Shown: positions 30,541 to 40,377, counted from the first letter of the stretch. The stretch: DNA of 64,000 nucleotides from Acinetobacter sp. XS-4 (GCF_023920705.1 NZ_CP094657.1:372001-436000); one strand, 5' to 3'. Numbers and translations: made by a program. Notes: generated by a model not told the origin, from the letters alone.

Positions 30541-31803
30541 ATGTCTGATCGCATTCGAGAAAAATTACAGATTCTTGCTGATGCTGCTAAATATGATGTG
30601 TCTTGTTCATCAAGTGGCAGTGACCGTAAAAATAAAGATAAAGGCCTAGGCGATGCCAGCCATTCAGGTATTTGCCATAGCTATACCGAAGATGGCCGCT
30701 GTGTGTCTCTCTTAAAAATTCTATTTAGTAATGTGTGTATTTTTGACTGCGCCTATTGCGTTTCACGTCGTTCTAATGACGTTCAGCGTGCGGCATTTAC
30801 GGTACAAGAGGTCGTAGACTTAACCATTAATTTTTACCGTCGTAATTATATCGAAGGTTTATTTTTAAGCTCGGGCATTTTTAAATCTGCGGATCATACG
30901 ATGGAACGCATGCTTCAAGTCGTAAAGAAGCTGCGCCTTGAAGAAAATTTTAATGGCTATATTCATCTAAAAACTATTCCGGGGGCATCGCCTGAGCTTA
31001 TCCATGAAGCAGGTTTATATGCTGACCGTATGAGTATTAATTTAGAGATGCCGACCGAGGTTGGCCTAAAAACTTTTGCACCAGAAAAATCACATCAGGA
31101 AGTGCAAAAAGATTTAGGTTTAGTCCGTGACAGGCTCATTCAGCTTAAAGATGAGCGACAAATCATTAAGCATGTGCCGAAATATGTGCCAGCAGGGCAG
31201 ACCACCCAAATGGTAGTGGGCGCTCATCAAGAGTCAGACCAAGATGTCTTGTTTATGGCGGACAAGCACTATAAAGAATTTAAGCTCAAACGCGTTTATT
31301 TTTCGGGTTATATTCCAATTAATACCGAAAATAATTACTTGCCCGCAGTGGGTTCTGCACCGCCATTATTGCGAGAAAACCGACTCTATCAAAGCGATTG
31401 GCTGATGCGTTTTTACGGTTTTCAGGTCAATGAAATCGTCAATGAAAAACACCCAAACTTAGATCTTGATGTAGACCCGAAATTAAGCTGGGCTTTAAGG
31501 CATCCTGAACAGTTTCCAGTAGATTTAAATCTTGCTGATTATCAAATGATTTTACGTGTGCCCGGTATTGGGGTGAAATCGGCGAAGAAAATTGTGCAGG
31601 CTCGCCGTTTTGGAAAAATTCATATCGATTTACTTAAAAAGTTAGGCGTGGCTTACCAGCGTGCAAAATTCTTTATTCGCTGTGAAGACAGTCCGAAATT
31701 CCAAAAAGAATTATCTTCTGGCTACATTCGGCAGCAGATTTTAACGCAGGGATCTTCGAAATATGGGCAGCAACTCTCGCCACAATTAAGCCTTGGGTTT
31801 TAG
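30541..31803 (+). CDS. Putative DNA modification/repair radical SAM protein
   Basis: 420 residues. The radical-SAM cluster motif CIFDCAYC gives C66, C70 and C73. A C-terminal helix-hairpin-helix (about 333-355, VPGIGVKSAKKIVQARRFG) indicates DNA binding. Further cysteines C22, C45 and C54 in the lead could hold a second cluster. This architecture matches the family usually found beside a DUF4130 protein and, in many genomes, a uracil-DNA-glycosylase-type domain. The partner gene starts two bases after the stop. The reaction is unknown to me; a role in repairing or modifying DNA is inferred from the domains. Confidence 0.85.
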   Translation: MSDRIREKLQILADAAKYDVSCSSSGSDRKNKDKGLGDASHSGICHSYTEDGRCVSLLKILFSNVCIFDCAYCVSRRSNDVQRAAFTVQEVVDLTINFYRRNYIEGLFLSSGIFKSADHTMERMLQVVKKLRLEENFNGYIHLKTIPGASPELIHEAGLYADRMSINLEMPTEVGLKTFAPEKSHQEVQKDLGLVRDRLIQLKDERQIIKHVPKYVPAGQTTQMVVGAHQESDQDVLFMADKHYKEFKLKRVYFSGYIPINTENNYLPAVGSAPPLLRENRLYQSDWLMRFYGFQVNEIVNEKHPNLDLDVDPKLSWALRHPEQFPVDLNLADYQMILRVPGIGVKSAKKIVQARRFGKIHIDLLKKLGVAYQRAKFFIRCEDSPKFQKELSSGYIRQQILTQGSSKYGQQLSPQLSLGF

Positions 31804-31805
31804 CC

Positions 31806-32603
31806 ATGTTTAATAATGAAGTGGCTTACTACTTTGATGGTTCAATGGTTGGGCTACTGAGCTGTGTTTTTCGTGCATTTCAATTTAAAGAATTACAGGT
31901 CAGGCTTTGTTTGAATGATATGGCTCAACATGGTTTATTTGCCGATAAAATTGAGGTTTCAAATAACGAGCAACACGCCGAGCGTGTTTGGTCTGCACTA
32001 CAAAAAAAGCTTTCATCTTCTTCGTTAAAACAATTTTATTTTGCTTATTTATCTGAATCTTTAGATGCTTATCAACACTTATTTAACTACTGTATTTATG
32101 TGTTTACTAGTCATTCATCAGTAGAAAAAGATTATTTGCACCCAAGTGTTTTAGCAATTTCACAGTGGACGAAAAAGGTCGGGCGAGAGAAGCATCGAAT
32201 GGAAGCTTTTATTCGGTTTAAGAAAACCAAAGATGAGCTTTTTTTGAGTTTAGTTCGTCCTGATTTTAATGTTTTACCGCTTATTCAGCCGCATTTTAAA
32301 CGGCGTTATCAAGATCAACGTTGGCTCATTTATGATGAGAAACGTAAATTGGGGCTATATTATGACTTGCGAGAAATGCATGAAGTTTTGCTCGAAGCCT
32401 CGAAAGTTGACCGTAATTTAAAAAATGGAATGAGTCAAAGCTTTCAACTTGAACTAGATGAGCAGGAAGTTTTGTATGACCAACTTTGGAAAGATTATTT
32501 TAACAGCGTTAATATTACTGAACGCCAGAATATAAAACTTCATGTGCAATATTTACCAAAACGTTACTGGCGTTACTTAAATGAAAAATTGATGGAATAT
32601 TAA
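31806..32603 (+). CDS. DUF4130 / TIGR03915-type putative DNA repair protein
   Basis: 265 residues. It starts YYFDGSMVGLLSCVFRAF, the typical opening of the family, and has the conserved KVGREKHRMEAFIRF and PLIQPHFKRRY...WLIYDEKR pattern. In other bacteria this domain is often fused to a uracil-DNA glycosylase-like domain; here it stands alone. A two-base gap to the radical-SAM gene implies one transcript and joint function. Biochemical role unknown. Confidence 0.83.
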   Translation: MFNNEVAYYFDGSMVGLLSCVFRAFQFKELQVRLCLNDMAQHGLFADKIEVSNNEQHAERVWSALQKKLSSSSLKQFYFAYLSESLDAYQHLFNYCIYVFTSHSSVEKDYLHPSVLAISQWTKKVGREKHRMEAFIRFKKTKDELFLSLVRPDFNVLPLIQPHFKRRYQDQRWLIYDEKRKLGLYYDLREMHEVLLEASKVDRNLKNGMSQSFQLELDEQEVLYDQLWKDYFNSVNITERQNIKLHVQYLPKRYWRYLNEKLMEY

Positions 32604-32735
32604 AGTTTTAAAATCAAAAAAAATAGTTCAGCAAGTTTTCTTGTTGTTTAAAGATATAATTTAAATGCACTTTATGTGGCTTTGCGCGTATACTTTTGCC
32701 CGTTATAAATAACGGCATATCCCCAAAGGTGTACT

Positions 32736-33836
32736 GTGAGTGTTATACAGCGAGAATGGTTACAGATTTTAAAGCCGAATTTTAAGGTTTTACCTTTAAA
32801 AGAGAGGTTGCTTTGCGGCATTGGAGCGTTGTGTGGTTTAGCAATTTCTTCCTTAATTAGCTGGTATGTTCTGGGTGGAATTAATGCTTGGTATATCGCC
32901 CCAATGGGCGCCTCATCTGTTCTATTGTTTGCTGTGCCGACCAGTCCCTTGGCTCAACCATGGAATGTGATTGTTGGTAATACCTTAGCTGGAATTATTG
33001 GTGTTGCCTGTGCGCAGTGGATTCCTGATTTAACCACGGCTTTTAGTGTGGCTGTTGGACTTGCCATATTTTTAATGATGACCACCGACTCTTTGCATCC
33101 ACCAAGTGGCGCTGTAGCCATAACGGCGGTATTAGGTGGGGCGGCAATTCATAAATTAGGCTTTTATTTTATTTTTTATCCAGTTTTACTCAACTCGCTT
33201 CTTTTACTCGGTTTCGCCGTCTTTTTTAATAGATTAATTGGGCGGCATTATCCGGTTACTGCTCATCTTAATGACCGTAGTAAAGATCCTACACCGACTC
33301 AAAAAGTATCAATTCAGCCGAAAGATATTGAGTACGCATTAGGGCATCACACTGAGCTTTTAGATATTAGTCAGTACGACTTAGAAAAGATCATTTTAGA
33401 AGCTCAAGAACATGCCAATGAACGAATAGTCAATCAATATACCTGTCAGGATATTATGAGCCGTGATGTCCTCAAACTACATGAAGATGATGATATTCAT
33501 CAGGCACTAGATAAGTTTAAACAAGTGAACTTGATGAGCCTACCTGTTGTAAATGCAGAAAACCATTTGGTGGGAACTTTAGCGTTATATGAAGTCGTAG
33601 AGTGGTTTAAAGGTGCAGCCGACCCACGAAACTCTTGGCAGCACTATGTAAAACAAATTATGAGTCATCGAGTGGTCACGGTACTGCCAACACAACCTAT
33701 TCAAGATCTGGTGCCGTATTTTGTGGAAAAATCGTTTAACTATATTCCAGTGGTTGAAGAGCGGAAACTTATTGGAATGATTAGCCGAGCAGATATGATT
33801 GCTGCATTACAACAACAGTTAAATCGAAAGCTATAA
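32736..33836 (+). CDS. HPP-family membrane protein with C-terminal CBS pair
   Basis: 366 residues starting with GTG, AAGGTG upstream as ribosome site. Residues 20-170 hold about four or five membrane helices including the family name motif HPP (121-123, in SLHPPSGA). Two CBS domains follow (about 236-295 and 305-360), which generally bind adenosine nucleotides. HPP proteins of cyanobacteria and plastids have been linked to nitrite transport; substrate here is unknown. The CBS pair suggests gating by energy state, an inference. Confidence 0.85.
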   Translation: MSVIQREWLQILKPNFKVLPLKERLLCGIGALCGLAISSLISWYVLGGINAWYIAPMGASSVLLFAVPTSPLAQPWNVIVGNTLAGIIGVACAQWIPDLTTAFSVAVGLAIFLMMTTDSLHPPSGAVAITAVLGGAAIHKLGFYFIFYPVLLNSLLLLGFAVFFNRLIGRHYPVTAHLNDRSKDPTPTQKVSIQPKDIEYALGHHTELLDISQYDLEKIILEAQEHANERIVNQYTCQDIMSRDVLKLHEDDDIHQALDKFKQVNLMSLPVVNAENHLVGTLALYEVVEWFKGAADPRNSWQHYVKQIMSHRVVTVLPTQPIQDLVPYFVEKSFNYIPVVEERKLIGMISRADMIAALQQQLNRKL

Positions 33837-33852
33837 TTTGTAGAATAAAAAA

Positions 33853-33884
33853 AGCTACGGTTGATTAGGGGATGCAACCGTAGC
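33853..33884 (-). terminator. Intrinsic terminator of the PspC gene
   Basis: GCTACGGTTG (33853-33862) pairs with CAACCGTAGC (33875-33884). On the minus strand the stem is followed by seven T residues. Confidence 0.85.
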
Positions 33885-33899
33885 GACCAAAGTTATTAA

Positions 33900-34154
33900 T
33901 TAACGTACTCGTTCTTCATTTACTGTTCGAACGGAGGAGCTATAGCCTTCAATATGTTCTGGCTGTTTTTTCGGAATGACTAACCATAAAACTAAGTAAA
34001 CTAAAATTCCTGGAAAGGCCGCACTCATAACTGAGATAACAACAAAAATGATGCGTAATAAAGTCACGTTCCAACCAAAACGTTCAGCAATACCACCCAT
34101 TACACCGGCGATCATGCTGTGTCGGTTCGAGCGATATAAACCAGAACTGGCCAT
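33900..34154 (-). CDS. PspC-domain protein
   Basis: 84 residues, essentially one PspC domain: LYRSNRHSMIAGVMGGIAERF followed by a hydrophobic region LLRIIFVVISV...LVYLVLWLVIPKK. An AAGGAG ribosome site precedes the ATG. PspC proteins act in envelope-stress (phage-shock) responses in enterobacteria, but no pspA/B/F gene is nearby, so its role here may differ. Inner-membrane location expected. Confidence 0.85.
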   Translation of the reverse strand: MASSGLYRSNRHSMIAGVMGGIAERFGWNVTLLRIIFVVISVMSAAFPGILVYLVLWLVIPKKQPEHIEGYSSSVRTVNEERVR

Positions 34155-34399
34155 CTAATTCTCCTTAAAGATAAATAATTACAAGAAGCTATTGTGCTCT
34201 TGCTTAATAAAAATATGGAGGTGAAATAAAAGGTTTAAAGTCCTCGCAGAAGTAAAATGGTTAAAATATGTAAAGGATTGGAATGAAGGAAACCAACATC
34301 AACTAAAATGCACCTTTTCAGGGCTTAAAGCTTTCTTGCAGCAATTAATTAGACCTGAAAAATGAATATAAACATGGCTATTGCTGTTATCTGTGAATA

Positions 34400-35053
34400 A
34401 TGTATATGTCTTTGAAGCGGTCTAGGTTTTTAGTTAAGCATTTAGTTTTAGGGGCTATGATGTGCCTGACACTTGGTGCTTGCGACATAAACCATGCCAA
34501 CTCAAAAGATCACTCTAGTGCGAGCTCTAATTCTACGCATGAAGAAAATCTAATAAAAAATAGTACATCTACAAAAACATTAGATTATGTGGCAGGGCGT
34601 ACTTTTTTACCCGAAGAAAGTTTAGATCAAACCAAAAAGTTAAGCGGAACCTTATTGCAATATGTAGGACGATATCACACTCGAATTTCATGTGAGGATG
34701 CTTTTGCCGATTGTGAATCGGGTGAAGCTGAGTACATTTTAAATCTATTACCCAATGGATCGGCTTATTGGAATGTTGTTCATTTTGGCCGCGTGGGAAG
34801 TAAAGATGGGGCGAAAAGTGCCGCTGTAAATGAATTGTGTCCTTCTTTAAATTGGAAAGTAGATGAAAAAGAGCATGAGTTAACCATTCAATGTCCTCTA
34901 TCTAAAGTTAATTTTTATTTTAATTTTGATTCAAATAAAAGATTGGTTATGAATCTGGAAAAACTGTTTTATAGCGATTATGGTAAAAATCGTGAATTTT
35001 TAGAGCAAAATTATTTTGTTCCAAACCAAGCTTATGTTTTAACTAAAGAATAA
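34400..35053 (+). CDS. Putative lipoprotein with weak NlpE-like features
   Basis: 217 residues. A long signal peptide ends in the lipobox TLGAC (C28). After a Ser/Asn-rich linker the domain around residues 85-120 (YVGRYHTRISCEDAFADCESGEAEYI shortened here) recalls the NlpE N-terminal barrel, which has a CxxC-like site before a lipocalin-like sheet; here the spacing is C-x6-C. That resemblance is weak. NlpE senses surfaces and copper stress in E. coli; no such role is claimed. It ends before a strong terminator. Confidence 0.6.
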   Translation: MYMSLKRSRFLVKHLVLGAMMCLTLGACDINHANSKDHSSASSNSTHEENLIKNSTSTKTLDYVAGRTFLPEESLDQTKKLSGTLLQYVGRYHTRISCEDAFADCESGEAEYILNLLPNGSAYWNVVHFGRVGSKDGAKSAAVNELCPSLNWKVDEKEHELTIQCPLSKVNFYFNFDSNKRLVMNLEKLFYSDYGKNREFLEQNYFVPNQAYVLTKE

Positions 35054-35074
35054 ATATTAAATGTTACTTGAATA

Positions 35075-35105
35075 AAAAAGAGCGCAATATAAATTGCGCT
35101 CTTTT
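35075..35105. terminator. Bidirectional intrinsic terminator
   Basis: AAAAGAGCGCAAT (from 35076) pairs with ATTGCGCTCTTTT (to 35105) between convergent genes. Confidence 0.88.
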
Positions 35106-35126
35106 CATTTCTCTATTTAAAAATCA

Positions 35127-36950
35127 TTAGTAGTCGAAGCTGAAGTGTTCAACTGGTAATGATGTTAAGGTGCGAGAGGTTGTCACCATTGACTCTGCAT
35201 GACCTTGGGTACGAGGTAACATACGGTCAAAGTAGAAGTCCGCAACTTTGATTTTTGCTTTATAGAATTCAGGTGTTTCTGCGCCGTCACCTGCTTCAAG
35301 TTTCTCAGAAGCAATGACTGCTTGTTGAGCCCAGAAGTAAGCCATCATCACGTAACCAGAGAACATTAAAAAGTCTACAGAGGCAGAAGATACAATGTCA
35401 CGGTCTTTACGTGCAGCAAGCATGATACGAACAGTTAAAGTGTTCCACTGAGCACAAAGCTTAGTTAAGTCCCAAGCAAAACGACGTAAGTATTTATTAC
35501 GTGCGTGTGCAGCACAGAATTTTAAGATTTCAGCAGTATAGTCACGAACCACTTTGCCTTTTGAGCTAAGCAATACTTTACGACCAATCAAGTCAAGTGC
35601 TTGAATGCCTGTTGTACCTTCGTATAGCGTTGAGATACGAGCATCACGAGCGATTTGTTCCATGCCCCATTCTTTAATGTAGCCATGGCCGCCGTAAACT
35701 TGCATACCGTTATTTGCAGCTTCTAAACCAAGTTCAGTCAAGAAACCTTTCAAAATTGGGGTGTAGAAACCAAGTTTGTCATCGTAGTCTTCGTAAGCAG
35801 CTTGGTCGCCACGAGTTAATGCATCTGTCATTTTGTCTGCAAGTTTTGCAGCATGATAGATCATTGAACGGCCACCTTCAGCAATTGCTTTTTGAGTCAA
35901 CAATAGGCGACGTACGTCAGCATGATGAATGATTGCATCAGCAACTTTGTCTGGATCTTTTTTGCCTGAAAGTGCACGCATAGACATACGATCTTTCGCA
36001 TAAGGTAAAGCACCTTGGAAAGATAACTCAGCGTGTGCAATACCTTGAACAGCAGTACCAATACGTGCTGTGTTCATGAAGGTAAACATTGCATGTAAGC
36101 CTTTGTTAACTTCACCGATTAAATAACCAGTTGCATTATCAAAGTTGAGTACTGCAGTTGCAGAAGCACGGATACCCATCTTGTGTTCGATTGAACCACA
36201 GGTCACTGTATTACGTTCACCGATACCACTATCAGCGGTAGGGATGAATTTAGGCACGATAAATAATGAAATACCGCGAGTACCAGCAGGAGCATCTGGA
36301 AGACGTGCAAGGACGATGTGAATAATATTTTCAGTTAAGTCATGTTCACCGGCAGAAATGAAGATTTTTGTACCAGAGATTTTATAAGTGCCATCTGCTT
36401 GAGGTTCAGCTTTAGTTTTAACTTGACCTAAGTCCGTACCACATTGAGGTTCGGTTAAGCACATTGTGCCGCTCCAAGTTCCTTCAACAAGTTTAGGCAT
36501 ATAGGTTTGTTTTTGCTCATCAGTACCGAATTGTAAGATAGTATTCATACAACCTGAACTTAGGCCAGGGTACATAGTAAATGACCAGTTTGCAGTACCC
36601 ATCATTTCCGATTTAATCAGATTTAATGACATTGGTAGGCCTTGACCACCAAATTCTTCTGGATAAGAAAGACCTTGCCAACCACCCATTACGAATTGGT
36701 CATAAGCTTCTTTAAAGCCTTTAGGCGTGGTTACTTCGCCGTTGTCAAAATGGCAACCTTCTTCATCACCAGATTGGTTAAGTGGTGACAATACGTTTTC
36801 ACAATAATCTGCCGCACCTTCAAGAATCATATCAACTGTATCTGGATCTGCATTTTCACCATTTGATAAAGTTTTATAGTGAGCAGGGTAATCTAATACT
36901 TCATTCATTAAGAAACGAATATCATGTAGCGGGGCTTTATATGCTGGCAT
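35127..36950 (-). CDS. Acyl-CoA dehydrogenase (large FadE/DmdC-like type)
   Basis: 607 residues, longer than classical acyl-CoA dehydrogenases because of an extra C-terminal domain. Core marks: MCLTEPQCGTDLGQVKT, GTKIFISAGEHD, and the late GGHGYIKEWGMEQIARDARI followed by TLYEGTTGIQALDLIGRK. The glutamate in LYEGTTGIQ is the expected catalytic base region. FAD-dependent alpha,beta-dehydrogenation of an acyl-CoA is assured by family; chain-length or aromatic specificity is not. Monocistronic in view; ends at a shared terminator. Confidence 0.9.
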   Translation of the reverse strand: MPAYKAPLHDIRFLMNEVLDYPAHYKTLSNGENADPDTVDMILEGAADYCENVLSPLNQSGDEEGCHFDNGEVTTPKGFKEAYDQFVMGGWQGLSYPEEFGGQGLPMSLNLIKSEMMGTANWSFTMYPGLSSGCMNTILQFGTDEQKQTYMPKLVEGTWSGTMCLTEPQCGTDLGQVKTKAEPQADGTYKISGTKIFISAGEHDLTENIIHIVLARLPDAPAGTRGISLFIVPKFIPTADSGIGERNTVTCGSIEHKMGIRASATAVLNFDNATGYLIGEVNKGLHAMFTFMNTARIGTAVQGIAHAELSFQGALPYAKDRMSMRALSGKKDPDKVADAIIHHADVRRLLLTQKAIAEGGRSMIYHAAKLADKMTDALTRGDQAAYEDYDDKLGFYTPILKGFLTELGLEAANNGMQVYGGHGYIKEWGMEQIARDARISTLYEGTTGIQALDLIGRKVLLSSKGKVVRDYTAEILKFCAAHARNKYLRRFAWDLTKLCAQWNTLTVRIMLAARKDRDIVSSASVDFLMFSGYVMMAYFWAQQAVIASEKLEAGDGAETPEFYKAKIKVADFYFDRMLPRTQGHAESMVTTSRTLTSLPVEHFSFDY

Positions 36951-37205
36951 GGCTTTAATCCTAATTTTGAATCATTGTGGGATTATCTGAATCGATGATT
37001 TGATTATTCACTCACCTGATAAAAATACAATGATAATCACATCCGAAAGAAATGTCAGAAAAGCGAATTTTGTCGAAAATAAATACACCTGAAAATACAT
37101 TTTCTGCTACATTCAGGACTTATACTTTTATGTGAAAAAACAACTATTTTTTATTTTTAGCAAGTTTTGCTAAAAAGATAAAGCTATAAGGTTTTAAAAA
37201 AGGTT

Positions 37206-39539
37206 ATGCATTTAAAATATCTCAGTTTATGTTTATTTAGTTTGGGTTTGACCGCGTGTGCGCAGCATAACCTACGTCCATCAGTGGCATCTGCCAACTT
37301 AGATCAAAAAGTCATTCAGGGTATGAATGCAATGTATGAATACCCAAGCTATGACTACCGTGGGCATTTTAAAGTTAATGTTGATCAAAATCAGCCCAAG
37401 AAAATAAGCGCTGTAGAGAAAACGGCTCAGCTTGATGCTGGAGTGCAAAAAAAAGTAGATCAATATTTACGTGAACAAAAAACTAATTTGAATAAAAAAC
37501 AGAAGCAGGCGCTTTATGCCGCAATTGCAAATGAGCAATCTGTTTCGGGTGTATCTGACGAATCACGTTCAGAAAAAGTAAATGCCGTATTAATTAATTT
37601 ATTAAATGATCTCCAATTTAGTTACGATGGTTCAGTTCATTACCGACAAAAAGTGGGGTCGTTAAATCTCACTGCAAGATATGAGAAACCGACCTTACTG
37701 GTACAGGCAAAATTGCCAATGGTACTTGATCTGAAAGACTATAAATTTTACGTTAATTATTTCGGATTAATGCCTTATCTGGTCAATAAAGACAATCAAA
37801 ATAACTTGGCATATGTCGATTTTTCAAAGTATAAAAATCTGTTTACAAACGTCGATATGAAGAAGTTTGTTGAATATGCAAAAGCTTCTGGTGCTGTGTC
37901 TTATCGTTTAGCTGAACCACAAAATTTACAACGTTTATCCGTTAGTGATGCTGAGCGTAAAGCCGGAATTGTAGAGAAAATTCGATTAAAAGATACGGTT
38001 GAGGAGTTATTGCTGCAATCGGAACTTTATGGTCAAGTTAATGAAAAATATTTGCAAAAAAGTGTTTTAGGGTTTGACGACCAAAAGATTGCTGAATCTA
38101 TAGCAACAGAATTAGCTGCTTCGGAAGCTAAGAAAAAAGCGGGCAGTGCTGAGGGGCAGAAAGTTTCTTCTGAGGATGCCGCAGCTGTCAGTCAGCAACT
38201 TTATTCGCTTATTAATGCTCATTTTGGCAATACATTGGCTTCTGAGGAAGGTGATGAAGACCAAGCAAGTGCAGCTCAAGATGTGGCAGCAGCAGAAGCA
38301 GCCTCTGATTCAGCTCAAGCCGAAGACGTTGCTGTAGCAGATGATGAGCAAACCGCAGAAGTCGCTTCACTTACAGAAGATCAATGTGTTGAATTACAGG
38401 CTCTTAATAAACCAGTTGCGTTAGGCGATATTAATTACTGCCAAATTTACGGTATTGATGTACTTGATCGGAGCGCTGTAAATACCGAAAAAACTCAGAT
38501 TAAAGCTCGTCGAGCTGCATTAAAACAAACTTTTGCAGCTTATGATCAGAACCAGTTTGTGAATGATGATGCATTCAAAGCTTTATGGTTAAAACATAAA
38601 GCAGAGATTGATCAAGCTTTACCAAAACAAAGAAATCCAATTACGATTGATGTTGGACTTGATGAAAAAGGCCGTTTAGTCAACGCAGATTACGATGTTG
38701 CATATACACCAGCTGAATTTAACCATCGCTTTAATATTAAAGCAGACATGCAAATTCTAAATTATGGTAAAGCCACTTCAATTGACCAGCAGCAGCTTAA
38801 ACAAGCTAAATCAGTTGCTGAAGCAAGCAAAGGTTCGCTATTTGAAAACTTTGTAAAAGTCTTTAGTGAAAAACTTGGGCAGAGTGATGTTTCTGAACAT
38901 CCGGTTGGCTTACATAGTGATGTACAAGATTTAGATTCGAGTCTGGCGCTGTTGGCTAACCAAACTTATGATGCAACACGTGCCTATGATAAAACGTATA
39001 AGGCTGTGTTTATTGCAAAATTGACTGCCGAAAAACCCTCATATATTAATTATTATTCAGTTCAACAGTTGCAAGAAATTGCCGAAGTTTATGCTTACTG
39101 GTTCTCTGAAGAAGAAACCTATAATCCTCAAGGTAAGGCTTTAGAGCGTATAGAGGCATTGCAGAAAAAGCATCACCTTGAGCAAGAAGAGCAATTTGAT
39201 AATGATTTAGGTCGTGCTGTGGACCATATTGTGATTACGACAATACAAGGTGAGGCAGGGCGTGAAGCATGGCAAAAATTACAGAAACAATATAAGCAGC
39301 CTGAGCAGCTTTTCTCGAAACAATATCAATTAAAATTTGAACAACAAAATGGTGCTTCTGCTGAAGAAAAACAATTGTTGTCAGAAACAGCTGATATTTT
39401 AGGTAAGGCTTATGCTGCTGCACGTAAACAGCAACTTACGGAAAAGACAATTCAGAATTTAAAACCTGAACATAATGAATTTATTGATTATGAGATTTTC
39501 CGCGATGTTTACCAGCAAATGGTTACAACTAAAAAGTAA
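37206..39539 (+). CDS. Large putative lipoprotein, unknown function
   Basis: 777 residues. The signal peptide ends in GLTAC (C18). The mature part has an N-terminal region of about 300 residues with beta-rich segments (VHYRQKVGSLNLTARYEK), an acidic alanine-rich low-complexity linker at about 345-392 (EEGDEDQASAAQDVAAAEAA), then a C-terminal half rich in helices with many Q, K and E. I recognise no enzyme motif. Probably attached to the outer membrane and facing the periplasm. Monocistronic with its own terminator at 39555. Confidence 0.7.
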   Translation: MHLKYLSLCLFSLGLTACAQHNLRPSVASANLDQKVIQGMNAMYEYPSYDYRGHFKVNVDQNQPKKISAVEKTAQLDAGVQKKVDQYLREQKTNLNKKQKQALYAAIANEQSVSGVSDESRSEKVNAVLINLLNDLQFSYDGSVHYRQKVGSLNLTARYEKPTLLVQAKLPMVLDLKDYKFYVNYFGLMPYLVNKDNQNNLAYVDFSKYKNLFTNVDMKKFVEYAKASGAVSYRLAEPQNLQRLSVSDAERKAGIVEKIRLKDTVEELLLQSELYGQVNEKYLQKSVLGFDDQKIAESIATELAASEAKKKAGSAEGQKVSSEDAAAVSQQLYSLINAHFGNTLASEEGDEDQASAAQDVAAAEAASDSAQAEDVAVADDEQTAEVASLTEDQCVELQALNKPVALGDINYCQIYGIDVLDRSAVNTEKTQIKARRAALKQTFAAYDQNQFVNDDAFKALWLKHKAEIDQALPKQRNPITIDVGLDEKGRLVNADYDVAYTPAEFNHRFNIKADMQILNYGKATSIDQQQLKQAKSVAEASKGSLFENFVKVFSEKLGQSDVSEHPVGLHSDVQDLDSSLALLANQTYDATRAYDKTYKAVFIAKLTAEKPSYINYYSVQQLQEIAEVYAYWFSEEETYNPQGKALERIEALQKKHHLEQEEQFDNDLGRAVDHIVITTIQGEAGREAWQKLQKQYKQPEQLFSKQYQLKFEQQNGASAEEKQLLSETADILGKAYAAARKQQLTEKTIQNLKPEHNEFIDYEIFRDVYQQMVTTKK

Positions 39540-39554
39540 TAAATAATACAGTCA

Positions 39555-39586
39555 AAAAAGAACCTACTTAAAGTAGGTTCTTTTTG
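39555..39586. terminator. Bidirectional intrinsic terminator
   Basis: AGAACCTACTT (39559-39569) pairs with AAGTAGGTTCT (39571-39581), with A-run before and T-run after. It serves the lipoprotein gene (plus) and aroE (minus). Confidence 0.85.
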
Positions 39587-39588
39587 CT

Positions 39589-40377
39589 TTATAGAAAATC
39601 TTTTAATTCAGGTCTCACACCATTCCAGATATAGAAAGCTTCAATGGCCTGACCCACTAACATCCCAAAACCTTCTGCATAAGGCACATTGCGTTGTTTA
39701 GCTTGGTCAAGGAAGCTAGATGGTTTTCCGTAAGCCATTTCATAGGCATATTTGAACTCTAAATTTTCAGGTAATTGTAATACGTCACCTGAAAGGCTTG
39801 CAGAAGTTGCATTAATCACAATGTCAAAATTCCCTTCTAACGCGTTTAGAGAAATTGCTTGTAATTGAGCTTGGGAAACTGCTGCTTTTAAGTCATCTAC
39901 CAGCTGTTCAGCACGCGCTAAAGTGCGGTTTGCAATCACAATTTTTTTAGCGCCAGCCTGTACCAGTGGGTAAATAACACCACGAGTTGCACCGCCAGCC
40001 CCTAAAATTAAAATAGCTGTATTTTCTAGGTTCCAGTCTAAGGCTTGAATTGCGGCCACTAAGCCTTGGCCATCAGTATTATCGCCGTGCAATTTGCCAT
40101 TCTGCATCCATAATGTATTAACCGCTTTCGCAATCTGAGCACGTTCAGTTAACACATCACACAAAGCAAAAGCCTGTTCTTTAAACGGTACGGTAACGTT
40201 CATGCCAGTGCCGCCATTTGCAAAGAAACTACGCATACTCGGTTCAAAACCATCAAGAGGGGCAAGACGTTTTTGATAATCGAGGTCAACACCTGTTTTT
40301 TCAGCGAAGGCATGATGCAATTCAGGAGAGCGCGATTGTTCGATTGGGTTGCCAATTACTGCAAACTGTTTGGTCAT
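39589..40377 (-). CDS. aroE: Shikimate dehydrogenase (NADP+)
   Basis: 262 residues from the ATG at 40377, which has a GGA ribosome site; the longer frame needs a TTG start. Substrate-binding NPIEQSRSPELHH, VTVPFKE (catalytic lysine), DNTDGQGL (catalytic aspartate) and the nucleotide loop GAGGATRG followed by NRTLARA are all present. It reduces 3-dehydroshikimate in the shikimate pathway. Downstream of hemF on the same strand, but hemF has its own terminator, so aroE probably has its own promoter. Confidence 0.95.
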   Translation of the reverse strand: MTKQFAVIGNPIEQSRSPELHHAFAEKTGVDLDYQKRLAPLDGFEPSMRSFFANGGTGMNVTVPFKEQAFALCDVLTERAQIAKAVNTLWMQNGKLHGDNTDGQGLVAAIQALDWNLENTAILILGAGGATRGVIYPLVQAGAKKIVIANRTLARAEQLVDDLKAAVSQAQLQAISLNALEGNFDIVINATSASLSGDVLQLPENLEFKYAYEMAYGKPSSFLDQAKQRNVPYAEGFGMLVGQAIEAFYIWNGVRPELKDFL

